Below, one piece after another: positions 14,390 to 23,122 of a DNA stretch of 28,543 nucleotides. This DNA is from Sphingopyxis alaskensis RB2256 (GTDB lineage Bacteria > Pseudomonadota > Alphaproteobacteria > Sphingomonadales > Sphingomonadaceae): NCBI RefSeq assembly GCF_000013985.1, contig NC_008036.1:1-28543 (forward strand), read 5' to 3'. The translations under genes were made by a program, and so were the position numbers. Below the pieces are notes generated by a model. The model was not told where the DNA came from and did not search any database. It saw only the letters and a program-made list of their open reading frames with translations. Within the stretch, counting starts at the first letter, position 1; each line of letters opens with the position of its first letter.

Positions 14390-14602
14390 ATGGAGGTGAA
14401 TTTGCTCGTAATTTTACTGCTGGCCCTGGTGGCCGGAATAGCAGGGGCTCTTGTCGGCGGCGCGCTCTCGGGCCTGAAGATTGGCGGGGCTGCGCTGGGC
14501 AAGCAACTGGCAGCCCAACTGGGCGGGCTATACGGCCTGCTCGCCGGAGTTCCCGGTGTAGTCATGGGACTCGCCGTGCTGTTTTTCATGCAATCGGCCT
14601 GA
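14390..14602 (+). CDS. Small glycine-rich membrane protein (first of a pair)
   Basis: A protein of up to 70 aa that is almost entirely hydrophobic. Two membrane-spanning stretches (about 4-24 and 47-67) are joined by a Gly/Leu/Lys turn, with repeated small-xxx-small spacing (for example AGIAGALVGGALSG) that favours tight helix packing. The ATG at 14390 overlaps a GGAGG element. A TTG at 14402 has that GGAGG five bases upstream and may be the true start, which would shorten the protein by four residues. It lies between the TPR gene and a second small membrane protein. I do not recognise a family. Together the pair could anchor the otherwise soluble hydrogenase to the membrane or form a quinone-access channel. 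Confidence 0.65.
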   Translation: MEVNLLVILLLALVAGIAGALVGGALSGLKIGGAALGKQLAAQLGGLYGLLAGVPGVVMGLAVLFFMQSA

Positions 14603-14613
14603 GGGAGACTACC

Positions 14614-14835
14614 ATGTTTGATATGGTTTTCAGTTCAACCAAGTTGTTTTTTCAGGGCAAGCTGTTCCAGGATACGGCCCTCGCCATCCGTCTACTTGTG
14701 ACCGGGGCTGCCGCAGCTACCGTTGCAACTGTATTGGTTGGCATGGTTGCACCACTTTGGGTAGCGGCGATTGCCGGGGGCCTGGTGGGCGGCTTGCTTC
14801 AGCCTTACCTCTACCGGAACATCAAGTACGCCTGA
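14614..14835 (+). CDS. Small membrane protein (second of a pair)
   Basis: A 73-aa protein with an amphipathic, Phe-rich N-terminus (MFDMVFSSTKLFFQGKLFQ). A hydrophobic Ala/Val/Gly segment follows (about 23-63, possibly two helices), then a YLYRN basic end. The ATG at 14614 follows GGGAG, and the stop lies 4 bp before the NifU-Rieske gene, so it is surely in the operon. It has no cysteines and no recognisable family. As with its neighbour, a role in tethering the hydrogenase or its electron carrier to the membrane is the simplest idea. Confidence 0.7.
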   Translation: MFDMVFSSTKLFFQGKLFQDTALAIRLLVTGAAAATVATVLVGMVAPLWVAAIAGGLVGGLLQPYLYRNIKYA

Positions 14836-14839
14836 TCCG

Positions 14840-15706
14840 ATGTCAGAGGCGGATCCCCAGCGGCCCGAGCCAACGCTTTCCCGCCTGCTGGGGGATCTGA
14901 CCGCGCTGGAAGCGCTGGCAGAGAACTGGGAAGAAGGTGCACGTAATGGTGCGCAGGCACGGGCAGCGGCGCTTGATGCGCTCAATGCCGAAGCCTTCCG
15001 TCGCCTGATCCGTTCGCTGCGTGAGCTGCCCGGCGCAGCCGAGGCCTTGCGTCAGGCGGCGGCGGACGAGGTGGTCTATTGCGTGCTCCGCCGCCATGGC
15101 ATCCTCAAAGCCAGCCTGTTCGAGCGGGTCGATGCCGCGCTTGCCACGGTGCGCCCGACGCTGGCCGGCCATGGCGGCGATGCCGAACTGGTCGAAGTAT
15201 CTGGCGACAAGGCAGTGGTGCGTTTTCTGGGGGCCTGTGATGGATGTCCCGCTTCGGCGCTGACTTTCTATGCCGGGGTAAAGAAAGCAATCACAGAGCA
15301 AGTGCCCGAAATCCGCGAAGTCAAGCAGGCCAAGGGGCTGGGCGGCGGCGGTGGTGATACGGTGCATTTCACTTCTCCCTTCGCCGCGCATGAGCATGAA
15401 GGCTGGCTCCATGCTCTGCAACTAACTGAATTGCCCGACGGGACGACTTCTGTCCTGGAGCTGGAAGGGCGTTCGCTGCTGCTTTCGCGATTCGGGGACA
15501 AGGTTACCTGTTTCGAGAACGCCTGTGCGCATCTTGGCATGCCGATGGACCAGGCGGAAATTGCCGATGGCTTCATCACCTGCCCGCATCATGGTTTCCG
15601 TTATGCGCTCGAAAGCGGTGAATGCCTGACGGCACCAGAAGTGCAATTGCAACCCCATGCCGTACGCGTCCGAGGGGATGCCATCGAACTGAGGCTGACG
15701 CGATGA
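14840..15706 (+). CDS. NifU-domain/Rieske [2Fe-2S] fusion protein
   Basis: A 288-aa protein in three parts. The N-terminus (1-95) is helical and of unknown fold. A NifU C-terminal-like domain follows (about 96-165) with CDGC (Cys133, Cys136). The Rieske domain (about 190-285) has CAH (Cys229, His231) and CPHH (Cys248, His251), which together bind a [2Fe-2S] cluster. Such NifU-Rieske proteins are, as I recall, a recurrent companion of group 2a hydrogenases and are proposed to accept or pass on their electrons; the NifU part may carry or deliver a cluster. The start at 14840 lies 4 bp after the preceding stop. The stop overlaps the NHL gene by an ATGA. No signal peptide is present. Confidence 0.9.
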   Translation: MSEADPQRPEPTLSRLLGDLTALEALAENWEEGARNGAQARAAALDALNAEAFRRLIRSLRELPGAAEALRQAAADEVVYCVLRRHGILKASLFERVDAALATVRPTLAGHGGDAELVEVSGDKAVVRFLGACDGCPASALTFYAGVKKAITEQVPEIREVKQAKGLGGGGGDTVHFTSPFAAHEHEGWLHALQLTELPDGTTSVLELEGRSLLLSRFGDKVTCFENACAHLGMPMDQAEIADGFITCPHHGFRYALESGECLTAPEVQLQPHAVRVRGDAIELRLTR

Positions 15707-16881
15707 AAGTATCGCTCGCGCCCTCCTTCCGTCCGGTCAAAGCCGAAGGGACGCAAATCGCGGGGGCACCGCTGCTGGAAGAAGGCGGGCCGCGCGTGGT
15801 ACTCGGCTGGTCGCCGGGCGACGTTGCAACGCCGCTATCTCCCGCCGCTGCAAGCCTGTTCGGGCCGCGCGGTGTCTGCCTGCATCCTGATGGAACATTG
15901 TGGGTCGCGGATACCGGGCATCATCGGCTGCTGGGATGGCGAAAGATCCCACAATCGGACAATGAGCCTGCCGATATTCTGATCGGCCAACCGAGTTTCT
16001 GCCGCGAAGGCCGCAACGCCAAGGGGCCTCCCGGTCCTGCTACGCTCAATGTGCCGACTGGCCTGTGCGCATGGCGCGGCGGATTGGCCGTGGCTGATGC
16101 CTGGAACCACCGCGTGCTGATCTGGCGCGAAGTGCCAACAGGCAATGGCCAGCCAGCCGATCTGGTGCTGGGTCAGGAGGATAGTGAATCCGTTCTGGCC
16201 AATCGCGGCGCTGACCGTCCAACCTCGGCCAGCCTGCACTGGCCCTATGGCGTGGCCGAAGTGGCCGGCAGACTGGTCGTATGCGACAGCGGCAACCGCC
16301 GCCTGCTCGTTTGGAGCGATCCTTCAGAAACCGGCCAGCCAGCCGATCTGGTGCTGGGCCAGCATGACTTCTCTACGCGCGACGAGAACGCGGGCGGCGA
16401 AGTCACGGCGATGTCGATGCGGTGGCCGCATGGAGCCTGCTGGTGGAATGGCCATCTCGCGCTGGCAGACAGCGGCAACAACCGTGTGATGCTGTGGCGT
16501 GGATTTCCAGAGCACAATGGCTCGCCTTGCGACGCAATTCTGGGACAGCGGGACACCGCACATTGCGATCACAATATGTCCTCCTACTATCCCAGCGCGG
16601 CCAGTGTGAACATGCCCTATGCGACGGTTGAAGCCGGTGGCCAGCTGATTGTGGCCGATACCGCGAACTCGCGTCTGCTCGGCTGGGCAGACAGCGCCAC
16701 CGGCATTGCGGCGAACCAGCTTTGTGGTCAGCCGGACTTCGCCAGCAAGGGCGACAATCGCTGGGGCATGCCCGAACGAGACAGCCTGTGCTGGCCCTAT
16801 GGCCTGTCAGCGCTGGGTGATCTGGTGGCGGTTGCCGATAGCGGCAACAATCGCGTCCTTTTGTGGAATCTGGCGCGGTGA
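15703..16881 (+). CDS. NHL-repeat beta-propeller protein of the hydrogenase locus
   Basis: A 392-aa protein with repeated NHL-type units. Examples are PRGVCLHPDGTLWVADTGHHRLLGW, cut here to its core GTLWVADTGHHR, then LAVADAWNHRVLIW, LVVCDSGNRRLLVW, LALADSGNNRVMLW, LIVADTANSRLLGW and VAVADSGNNRVLLW. Six units cover nearly the whole chain and should close a six-bladed propeller, a shape used for protein-protein contact. No enzyme motif is visible. NHL proteins occur in group 2a hydrogenase clusters, so an assembly or docking role is likely. The start at 15703 overlaps the stop of the Rieske gene (ATGA); the stop overlaps the GTG of hypF (GTGA). Confidence 0.87.
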   Translation: MKVSLAPSFRPVKAEGTQIAGAPLLEEGGPRVVLGWSPGDVATPLSPAAASLFGPRGVCLHPDGTLWVADTGHHRLLGWRKIPQSDNEPADILIGQPSFCREGRNAKGPPGPATLNVPTGLCAWRGGLAVADAWNHRVLIWREVPTGNGQPADLVLGQEDSESVLANRGADRPTSASLHWPYGVAEVAGRLVVCDSGNRRLLVWSDPSETGQPADLVLGQHDFSTRDENAGGEVTAMSMRWPHGACWWNGHLALADSGNNRVMLWRGFPEHNGSPCDAILGQRDTAHCDHNMSSYYPSAASVNMPYATVEAGGQLIVADTANSRLLGWADSATGIAANQLCGQPDFASKGDNRWGMPERDSLCWPYGLSALGDLVAVADSGNNRVLLWNLAR

Positions 16882-19244
16882 CCGGCGAACGCCTTTTGGT
16901 ACGCGGCCAGGTGCAGGGCGTAGGCTTCCGGCCCACTGTATGGCGGGTTGCACGCGAGCTTGAGCTAACCGGTGATGTGCGCAACACCAGCAGCGGGGTT
17001 GAAATTCGCCTTTGGGGCGAAGCGGTGTCGCGCTTTGAAAGCGAACTGCGCGCGGCGCTGCCTGCATTGGCGCGGATTGATGCGATAGAACGCGTGGCAA
17101 TTGATGCTGTGCGGCCCGAGAGCTTCGTTATCGGTGCATCGGAAGGTGACGGCATGCGCGGGGCTGTAACGCCCGATGCGGCAATCTGCTCCGCCTGCCT
17201 TGAAGAAGTGCGCGATCCTTTCGAGCGTCGCTATCGCTACCCCTTTACCAATTGTACCGAATGCGGGCCGCGTTTCTCGATTATCGAGACCGGCCCCTAT
17301 GATCGTGCCCGCACGACCATGAGAGGTTTCGCGATGTGCCCGGAATGCGGAGAGCAATATTCCGATCCGACAGACCGGCGCTTCCATGCCCAACCTATCG
17401 CGTGCCATGTTTGCGGACCGCGCGCATGGATCGAGCGCCTTGGCCCCGGTACTGTTAATCACGAAGCCTTTTCGATGATGGACGACGTGGATGCCGCAGG
17501 CGGCATGCTGATGAACGGGCATATCGTCGCCATCAAGGGGCTTGGCGGCTTTCATCTCGCCTGTGATGCCACCCGCGCGGAGGTGGTGGCCGATCTGCGT
17601 ATGCGAAAACGGCGCAGGGGCAAGGCCTTTGCCCTGATGGCGCGCGATCTGGACGTTATCCGCCGTTATGCCGAATTCTCGGATCAGGAAGCCGAACTGC
17701 TGGCATCGCCTGAAGCGCCGATCGTGTTGCTGCGCGCATCGGGGGAGCCGCTGGCTGAAGCGGTGGCGCCGGGGCTGGACCGGATCGGCTTCATGCTGCC
17801 TCACACCCCGCTGCATCACCTGCTGTTGCGGCGGATGAAGCGCCCGGTGGTGATGACTTCGGGCAATCTCTCAGGCCGCCCGCAATGTACCTCTAACGAG
17901 CAGGCCCGTGCCGAACTGGAAGGCATTGCCGAATTTGCGCTGATGCACGACCGGCACATTGCCAACCGGATCGACGACAGCGTTACGCGGGTCGATCTGG
18001 GCCGGGTCCGGCTGCTGCGCCGCGCGCGCGGCTACGCCCCCAGAGCTATCGACTTGCCCACCGGCTTTCCGCGCGACCTCTCGCTGCTGGCCATGGGTGC
18101 GGAGCTCAAGAACAGCTTCTGTCTGGTGCGCGATGGCGAAGCTGTGCTGAGCCAGCACATGGGCGATCTGGAGGATGCGGCCACCGAAGATGATGTGCGC
18201 CGCAACCTCGATCTTTATACCCAGCTCTACGACCATCAGCCAGCGGCAATCGCGGTGGACGCGCATCCCGAATATCTTTCGACCAAGCATGGGCGCGAAA
18301 TCGCGGATGGACGACCGGTGATCGCGGTACAGCATCACCACGCCCATATCGCCGCCTGTCTGGCCGAAAACGGCCGCTCGCTCGATGCCGCCCCTGCACT
18401 GGGAATTGCGCTTGACGGTCTGGGCCTGGGTGATGACGGCACGATCTGGGGCGGTGAGTTCCTGATCTGCGATTATCGCGGATACCGTCGTGCCGGGATG
18501 CTCAAGCCGGTCGCACTACCGGGTGGGACTGCGGCGATCCGCGAACCCTGGCGCAATGCCTATGCCCATTTGATGGCGCAGATGGGCTGGGCCGAATTCG
18601 CGATGAATTTCGCTGACCTGCCATTGTTTGCCCGCCTTTCCGCCATGCCGCGATCCACGATCGATGCGATGATCGCCAGCGGCACCAATAGCCCACTTTC
18701 TTCCTCATGCGGGCGGTTGTTCGATGCCGCAGCGGCGATCTGCGGTCTCGCCTGGGATCGGCAGGAATATGAAGGACAGGCAGCCATGTTGCTGGAAGCA
18801 GCAATCGATCCGGCGGCGCTGAATGAGCCGGACGATCTGGCCTATCCTTTTTCCATTCCGTTGCTGGGCGGGCGTGGGCTTCCCTATGTTGAACCGCTCG
18901 CCGTGTGGCGGGCGATGCTGGGTGACCTGCTGCTGAATACGCCGGTTGGGGTGATGTGCGCGCGGTTCCATCGCGGCCTCGCACGGTCTGTTGTGGCCAT
19001 GGCGCAGCGCCTGACCGCAGACGATGGCCCTGATACTGTGGCCCTGTCTGGCGGCTGTTTCCAGAACGCCACGCTGTTCCGCCTGGTCCATGAAGGATTG
19101 GAACAGCTGGGGCTCAACGTCCTCAGCCACTCGAGAGTGCCCGCCAATGATGGCGGTCTGGCTTTGGGGCAGGCCGCTGTGGCCATGGCCCATTTGCACG
19201 AAGCGACCGCGGAAACCGAAAATGGGAGAGAAGTATGTGCTTAG
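16878..19244 (+). CDS. hypF: Carbamoyltransferase HypF
   Basis: A 788-aa protein that converts carbamoyl phosphate into a thiocarbamate on HypE, the source of the cyanide ligands of the NiFe site. Domains in order: acylphosphatase (GQVQGVGFRPTVW, about 10-22); two zinc fingers with Cx2C pairs at 104/107, 126/129, 154/157 and 176/179; a YrdC-like nucleotide domain (GLGGFHLACDAT); and a Kae1-like carbamoyltransferase domain with HHHAHIAACL and LDGLGLGDDGTIWGGE. The length is normal. I chose the GTG at 16878 because it overlaps the NHL stop codon in a coupled GTGA; an upstream TTG at 16863 lies inside the NHL gene. The end overlaps hypC by 10 bp. Confidence 0.95.
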   Translation: MTGERLLVRGQVQGVGFRPTVWRVARELELTGDVRNTSSGVEIRLWGEAVSRFESELRAALPALARIDAIERVAIDAVRPESFVIGASEGDGMRGAVTPDAAICSACLEEVRDPFERRYRYPFTNCTECGPRFSIIETGPYDRARTTMRGFAMCPECGEQYSDPTDRRFHAQPIACHVCGPRAWIERLGPGTVNHEAFSMMDDVDAAGGMLMNGHIVAIKGLGGFHLACDATRAEVVADLRMRKRRRGKAFALMARDLDVIRRYAEFSDQEAELLASPEAPIVLLRASGEPLAEAVAPGLDRIGFMLPHTPLHHLLLRRMKRPVVMTSGNLSGRPQCTSNEQARAELEGIAEFALMHDRHIANRIDDSVTRVDLGRVRLLRRARGYAPRAIDLPTGFPRDLSLLAMGAELKNSFCLVRDGEAVLSQHMGDLEDAATEDDVRRNLDLYTQLYDHQPAAIAVDAHPEYLSTKHGREIADGRPVIAVQHHHAHIAACLAENGRSLDAAPALGIALDGLGLGDDGTIWGGEFLICDYRGYRRAGMLKPVALPGGTAAIREPWRNAYAHLMAQMGWAEFAMNFADLPLFARLSAMPRSTIDAMIASGTNSPLSSSCGRLFDAAAAICGLAWDRQEYEGQAAMLLEAAIDPAALNEPDDLAYPFSIPLLGGRGLPYVEPLAVWRAMLGDLLLNTPVGVMCARFHRGLARSVVAMAQRLTADDGPDTVALSGGCFQNATLFRLVHEGLEQLGLNVLSHSRVPANDGGLALGQAAVAMAHLHEATAETENGREVCA

Positions 19245-19531
19245 GTATTCCGGGGCAGATCGTGGAGATCACCGATGCCGGGCGCAAGCTGGGCGTGGCC
19301 AATGTCTCCGGCGTGCGGCGCCCGGTCAACCTCGCCTGCGTTATTGGCGAAGGCAGTGTCGAAGACCTGATCGGCACATGGGTGCTGATCCATGTCGGAT
19401 TTGCCATGAGCAAGATTGACGAGGATCAGGCGGCCGAAACACTGCGCATCCTGACCGAGCTGGGAGAGGCGCAGCAGGAACTTGCAGCCATGCGCGACGG
19501 CGATCGCGCGTTGGGAGACGCGCAGTGGTGA
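19235..19531 (+). CDS. hypC: Hydrogenase assembly chaperone HypC
   Basis: A 98-aa HypC/HupF-family chaperone. The functional N-terminus MCLGIPGQIVEI carries the essential Cys2 that holds the Fe(CN)2CO unit together with HypD and escorts the large-subunit precursor. The beta-barrel core (LGVANVSGVRRPVNLACV and GTWVLIHVGFAMSKID) is typical. The start lies inside the end of hypF and the stop overlaps the SIS-domain gene, so translation is coupled. Only one HypC-type gene is seen in the locus, so it presumably serves both the HypD and the HupL steps. Confidence 0.95.
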   Translation: MCLGIPGQIVEITDAGRKLGVANVSGVRRPVNLACVIGEGSVEDLIGTWVLIHVGFAMSKIDEDQAAETLRILTELGEAQQELAAMRDGDRALGDAQW

Positions 19532-20211
19532 CCACTGGCCCTGCCTTGAATGCGCTTTATCCGCATATGCGCAGAGGTGGCGAACAGCTCCGTGCCTCGG
19601 CGCAAAGCCTGCGCCATTCGGTTGAAAGCAAGGCTCGGGACCACACTGAGGTGTTCGGCAAGTTTTTTGCAGAACAGGCAGACGAACTGGTCGCCGCCGC
19701 GACCACGCTGGCCGCAAGCTATCGCCAGGGCGGACGCCTGCTGGCCATGGGCAATGGCGGATCGAGCTGTGATGCCGCGCATGTCGCGGTGGAGTTTCTC
19801 CATCCAGTGACCGCCGGAAGGCCGGCGCTGGGTGCGATCAACCTCGCGGCCGATGTCGCGATGCTGACGGCAGTCGGTAATGATGTCGGACAGGACCATG
19901 TGTTCGTGCGTCCGCTGATTGCCCACGGGCGGCACGGTGATTGCCTGATCGGCTTTTCGACCAGCGGCAATTCCGCAAACCTCATCCGGGCTTTTGCCAA
20001 GGCGCGGGAGATGGGCATTGCCACGATCGGCCTGGCGGGTGGTGACGGGGGCGAGATGGCCCGCGCCGGACTGGATCATCTGCTGGTGGTCCCAACAGGC
20101 TCGATCCACCGGGTGCAGGAATGCCACCTCGCGGCCTATCACATCCTCTGGGACCTGACCCACACGCTGCTAGCCAATGACCGGGCCGCACCGCTGGAGG
20201 CAGGCGCATGA
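19525..20211 (+). CDS. SIS-domain protein (phosphoheptose-isomerase-like) inside the hyp operon
   Basis: A 228-aa sugar-phosphate-isomerase-fold protein. Signature segments are LLAMGNGGSSCDAAHVAVEFLH, cut here to MGNGGSSCDAAH, and LIGFSTSGNSANLIRA for the phosphosugar-binding Ser/Thr loops, with HRVQECHLAAYHILWDL near the end, as in GmhA. GmhA isomerises sedoheptulose-7-phosphate for lipopolysaccharide heptose. No other heptose gene is nearby, and the gene is welded between hypC and hypD by overlaps at both ends (GTG 19525, ATGA at 20208). I recall the same placement in actinobacterial hyp operons. A role in maturation, perhaps handling a phosphorylated precursor, is possible but unproven. 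GTG 19528 is an alternative start. Confidence 0.87.
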   Translation: MVTTGPALNALYPHMRRGGEQLRASAQSLRHSVESKARDHTEVFGKFFAEQADELVAAATTLAASYRQGGRLLAMGNGGSSCDAAHVAVEFLHPVTAGRPALGAINLAADVAMLTAVGNDVGQDHVFVRPLIAHGRHGDCLIGFSTSGNSANLIRAFAKAREMGIATIGLAGGDGGEMARAGLDHLLVVPTGSIHRVQECHLAAYHILWDLTHTLLANDRAAPLEAGA

Positions 20212-21341
20212 AGTATGTCGACGAATTCCGCGATCCGGTTCGCGCCGGTGTCCTGCTCAAGGAAATCGAGGCCCTGACTGCACAGATCATGGCCGGGCGC
20301 GATCGCCCGGTCGTCATCATGGAAGTGTGCGGCGGCCACACGCATTCGATCTTCCGATACGGCATCGAGAAGATGCTTCCGCCGGAAATCGAGTTTGCCC
20401 ATGGGCCGGGCTGTCCGGTTTGCGTGTTGCCGATGGGCCGGGTCGATGATTGCGTGGAACTGGCTATGAAGCCGGAGGTGATCTTCACTACGTTTGGTGA
20501 TGCCATGCGCGTGCCGGGATCGCGGCTCAGCCTGCTAGGCGCAAAGGCCGAAGGGGCCGATGTGCGGATGGTCTATTCACCACTCGATGCCCTCGCGCTG
20601 GCCCGTGCGAACCCGGACCGCGAAGTGGTTTTCTTCGGCCTCGGCTTCGAGACGACGATGCCCTCCACAGCCCTGACAATCCTGCAGGCCCAGGCAGAAG
20701 GGATCGGCAATTTCTCGCTGTTCTGCAACCACATCACCATCATCCCCACGATCAAGGCGATCCTCGATTCACCCGATATGGGGATCGATGGCTTTCTCGG
20801 GCCGGGCCATGTCTCGATGGTCATCGGCACTGATCCCTATGACTTCATCGCACGCGACTACCACCGTCCGCTGGTGGTCGCCGGCTTCGAACCGCTCGAC
20901 GTATTGCATTCGGTTTGGATGGTGCTTCGGCAGATGGCCGAAGGCCGGGCGGAGATCGAAAACCAGTATGACCGGATTGTGCCACGCCATGGCAATGAAG
21001 CTTCGCTGGCTGCGGTTACGGAAGTATTCGAACTGCGGGAATTCTTCGAATGGCGCGGGCTGGGCTCGATTGACCATTCTGGCGTCCAGATTCGCGAGGC
21101 CTATGCGGCCTGGGATGCTGAGCGAAAATTTGCCGTTGCATCGCCTAGCATTCCGGATCCCAAGGCTTGCCAGTGCGGCGAAGTGCTGAAAGGCGCGATC
21201 AAGCCATGGCAGTGCAAGCTGTTCGGTCGGTCGTGCACACCGGAAACACCGATGGGTGCCCTGATGGTTTCGTCTGAAGGAGCATGTGCCGCCTATTATC
21301 AGTATGGCGGGATCGATGCGGTGCCGGAGCCAGCGCAATGA
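20208..21341 (+). CDS. hypD: Hydrogenase maturation scaffold HypD
   Basis: A 377-aa iron-sulfur protein that, with HypC, is the scaffold on which Fe receives CN and CO. Family motifs are present in order: EVCGGHTHSIFRYG, HGPGCPVC, FGDAMRVPGS, GLGFETTMPS, GPGHVSMVIG and VAGFEPLDVL. A C-terminal cysteine set for the [4Fe-4S] cluster follows (Cys321, 323, 336, 343 and 360 in the CQCG, PWQC, GRSC and EGAC segments). The length is normal and nothing is missing. It overlaps the SIS gene (ATGA) and ends overlapping hypE (ATGA). Confidence 0.96.
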   Translation: MKYVDEFRDPVRAGVLLKEIEALTAQIMAGRDRPVVIMEVCGGHTHSIFRYGIEKMLPPEIEFAHGPGCPVCVLPMGRVDDCVELAMKPEVIFTTFGDAMRVPGSRLSLLGAKAEGADVRMVYSPLDALALARANPDREVVFFGLGFETTMPSTALTILQAQAEGIGNFSLFCNHITIIPTIKAILDSPDMGIDGFLGPGHVSMVIGTDPYDFIARDYHRPLVVAGFEPLDVLHSVWMVLRQMAEGRAEIENQYDRIVPRHGNEASLAAVTEVFELREFFEWRGLGSIDHSGVQIREAYAAWDAERKFAVASPSIPDPKACQCGEVLKGAIKPWQCKLFGRSCTPETPMGALMVSSEGACAAYYQYGGIDAVPEPAQ

Positions 21342-22387
21342 ACGCTGTAACTCCCACTGGCAACGGACGGCTGCGAGCGGAGCGGGTGACGCTGGCGCAT
21401 GGCGGTGGCGGCAAGGCCATGCGGGATCTGATCGAGGATGTGTTTACCTCGGTTTTCGAACCCGACGGGTTGGAAGACCAGGCGCGGTTGAGCCACGAAA
21501 TGTTGGCCGTGGAGGGTGCCCGGCTGGCCTTCACCACGGACAGTTTCGTAGTGCAGCCGCTCGAGTTCCCCGGTGGCGATATCGGCAAGATTGCGGTTTG
21601 CGGCACAGTTAACGACCTTACCGTCGGCGGCGCGCAACCGCTGTGGCTGTCGGCGGCCTTTATCATTGAGGAAGGCACCGAAGTCGCCTTGCTACGCCGC
21701 GTGGCAGCGGCCATGCGTAGGGCGGCCGACGAGGCCGGTGTGCGGATCGTGACCGGCGATACCAAGGTGGTTGAGCGCGGTGCTGCCGATACGCTTTTCG
21801 TCACCACTTCCGGAGTGGGAGTCATCCCTGCTGGACGCGAACTTGCCGCGGAGAAAGTTCGCGCGGGCGATGTCGCGCTGGTCAACGGTGTATTGGGTGA
21901 TCATGGCGCCGCCATTCTGGCCGCGCGTGGAGACATGGCTTTCGAGGCGGATATTCGTTCGGATTGCCGCCCGCTCAATCACCTGATGGAAGCGGTGATC
22001 GAAGCCGCACCGGGTGTGCGCTGTGCGCGGGATGCCACCAGAGGAGGCCTGGCCAGCGCACTCAACGAAATATCGCAAGCCTCGGCCATCGGGATCGAGA
22101 TCGACGAGGCCAGATTGCCAATGAGGGCCGAGGTCAAGGGCGTGTGCGAACTGCTCGGGCTTGATCCACTCTATCTCGCCAATGAAGGGGCGCTGGTGCT
22201 GTTCGTTCCAGAGGAGCAGGCGGAAGCTGCGCTGGCAGCCATGCGCTCAACCGAGGCAGGGCGCGATGCAGCCATTATCGGGCGCGCGGCAGAGATGCGC
22301 AGCCCGCGCGTGGTCATGCATAGCCTGTTCGGCGGAAGCCGGATCGTCGACATGCTGGTCGGCGAGCAACTGCCGCGTATCTGCTGA
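21338..22387 (+). CDS. hypE: Hydrogenase maturation protein HypE
   Basis: A 349-aa PurM-like ATPase that dehydrates the carbamoyl group received from HypF to a thiocyanate on its C-terminal cysteine. The chain ends LPRIC, so the essential terminal Cys349 is intact. Other family elements are LAHGGGGKAMRDLI, FTTDSFVVQP, GGDIGKIAVCGTVNDL and CARDATRGGLASALNE. The ATG at 21338 overlaps the hypD stop codon; a longer upstream frame from 21284 lies inside hypD. The nickel transporter gene follows after 15 bp. Confidence 0.96.
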   Translation: MNAVTPTGNGRLRAERVTLAHGGGGKAMRDLIEDVFTSVFEPDGLEDQARLSHEMLAVEGARLAFTTDSFVVQPLEFPGGDIGKIAVCGTVNDLTVGGAQPLWLSAAFIIEEGTEVALLRRVAAAMRRAADEAGVRIVTGDTKVVERGAADTLFVTTSGVGVIPAGRELAAEKVRAGDVALVNGVLGDHGAAILAARGDMAFEADIRSDCRPLNHLMEAVIEAAPGVRCARDATRGGLASALNEISQASAIGIEIDEARLPMRAEVKGVCELLGLDPLYLANEGALVLFVPEEQAEAALAAMRSTEAGRDAAIIGRAAEMRSPRVVMHSLFGGSRIVDMLVGEQLPRIC

Positions 22388-22402
22388 GGGAGAAGACCTG
22401 CC

Positions 22403-23122
22403 ATGCAACTCTCGTTGATCGCCCTGGGTTTCCTTGCCGGAATGGGCCATGCGCTCGAACCCGATCACCTCGCCGCAGTCGGTGCCATGGCCACGGGACG
22501 GAATTCGCGCCGGTCGATGGTGCTGCGGGGTGCTGCGTGGGGGCTAGGGCATACGCTCACCCTGCTCGCGATCTGTTCTGCAGTGATCCTGCTGGGCATG
22601 GCATTGACAGGCCGCACGGCAGCCCTTCTGGAGAGCGCCGTTGGCTTCATGCTGATTCTGCTGGGGGGTGATGTACTTTGGCGGATGCGCAAGGCACGGG
22701 TGCATTTCCACCTGCACGATCATTCCGATGGCGAACGTCATTTTCATGCTCACAGCCATCTTGGCGAACGGGCGCCCCATGATGCGAGCCGCCACGAACA
22801 CTCTCACCCCCACAAGTTTCCCTTGAAAGCGCTGGCTGTCGGGCTGGTGCATGGCGCGGCAGGATCGGCTGCCCTGCTTACCCTGGCAGTCGCTTCGGTT
22901 GGTGATCCTCTGCTGGCGGTTATCTATGTCCTGCTGTTCGGAGTTGGCTCAATTGCAGGAATGGCTGCGCTCAGCTTTATCGCCTCCTGGCCGCTTGGCT
23001 ATGCAGAGCGTGTTGCCTTGCGACTTCATCGAGCGCTGAATCTGTCGTTGGCTGTGCTGGCACTTGGCCTGGGATTGCACACGATCTACGCCAACCTGTC
23101 TGGCGTGTTGGGGGCGGCCTGA
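22403..23122 (+). CDS. Nickel/cobalt transporter-like membrane protein (NicT/UreH type)
   Basis: A 239-aa membrane protein. The first helix carries HALEPDH (His16, Asp21, His22), the Hx4DH metal-recognition signature of the NiCoT and UreH-like nickel carriers. About six helices are visible, split by a large hydrophilic His-rich loop (about 95-138, with HFHLHDHS, HFHAHSH and HEHSHPH) that may gather nickel. The most likely job is nickel supply to HypA/HypB for the hydrogenase; cobalt or export functions are less likely in this setting. The start has GGGAGA upstream. The stop shares bases with the hypA start (TGATG). Confidence 0.85.
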   Translation: MQLSLIALGFLAGMGHALEPDHLAAVGAMATGRNSRRSMVLRGAAWGLGHTLTLLAICSAVILLGMALTGRTAALLESAVGFMLILLGGDVLWRMRKARVHFHLHDHSDGERHFHAHSHLGERAPHDASRHEHSHPHKFPLKALAVGLVHGAAGSAALLTLAVASVGDPLLAVIYVLLFGVGSIAGMAALSFIASWPLGYAERVALRLHRALNLSLAVLALGLGLHTIYANLSGVLGAA

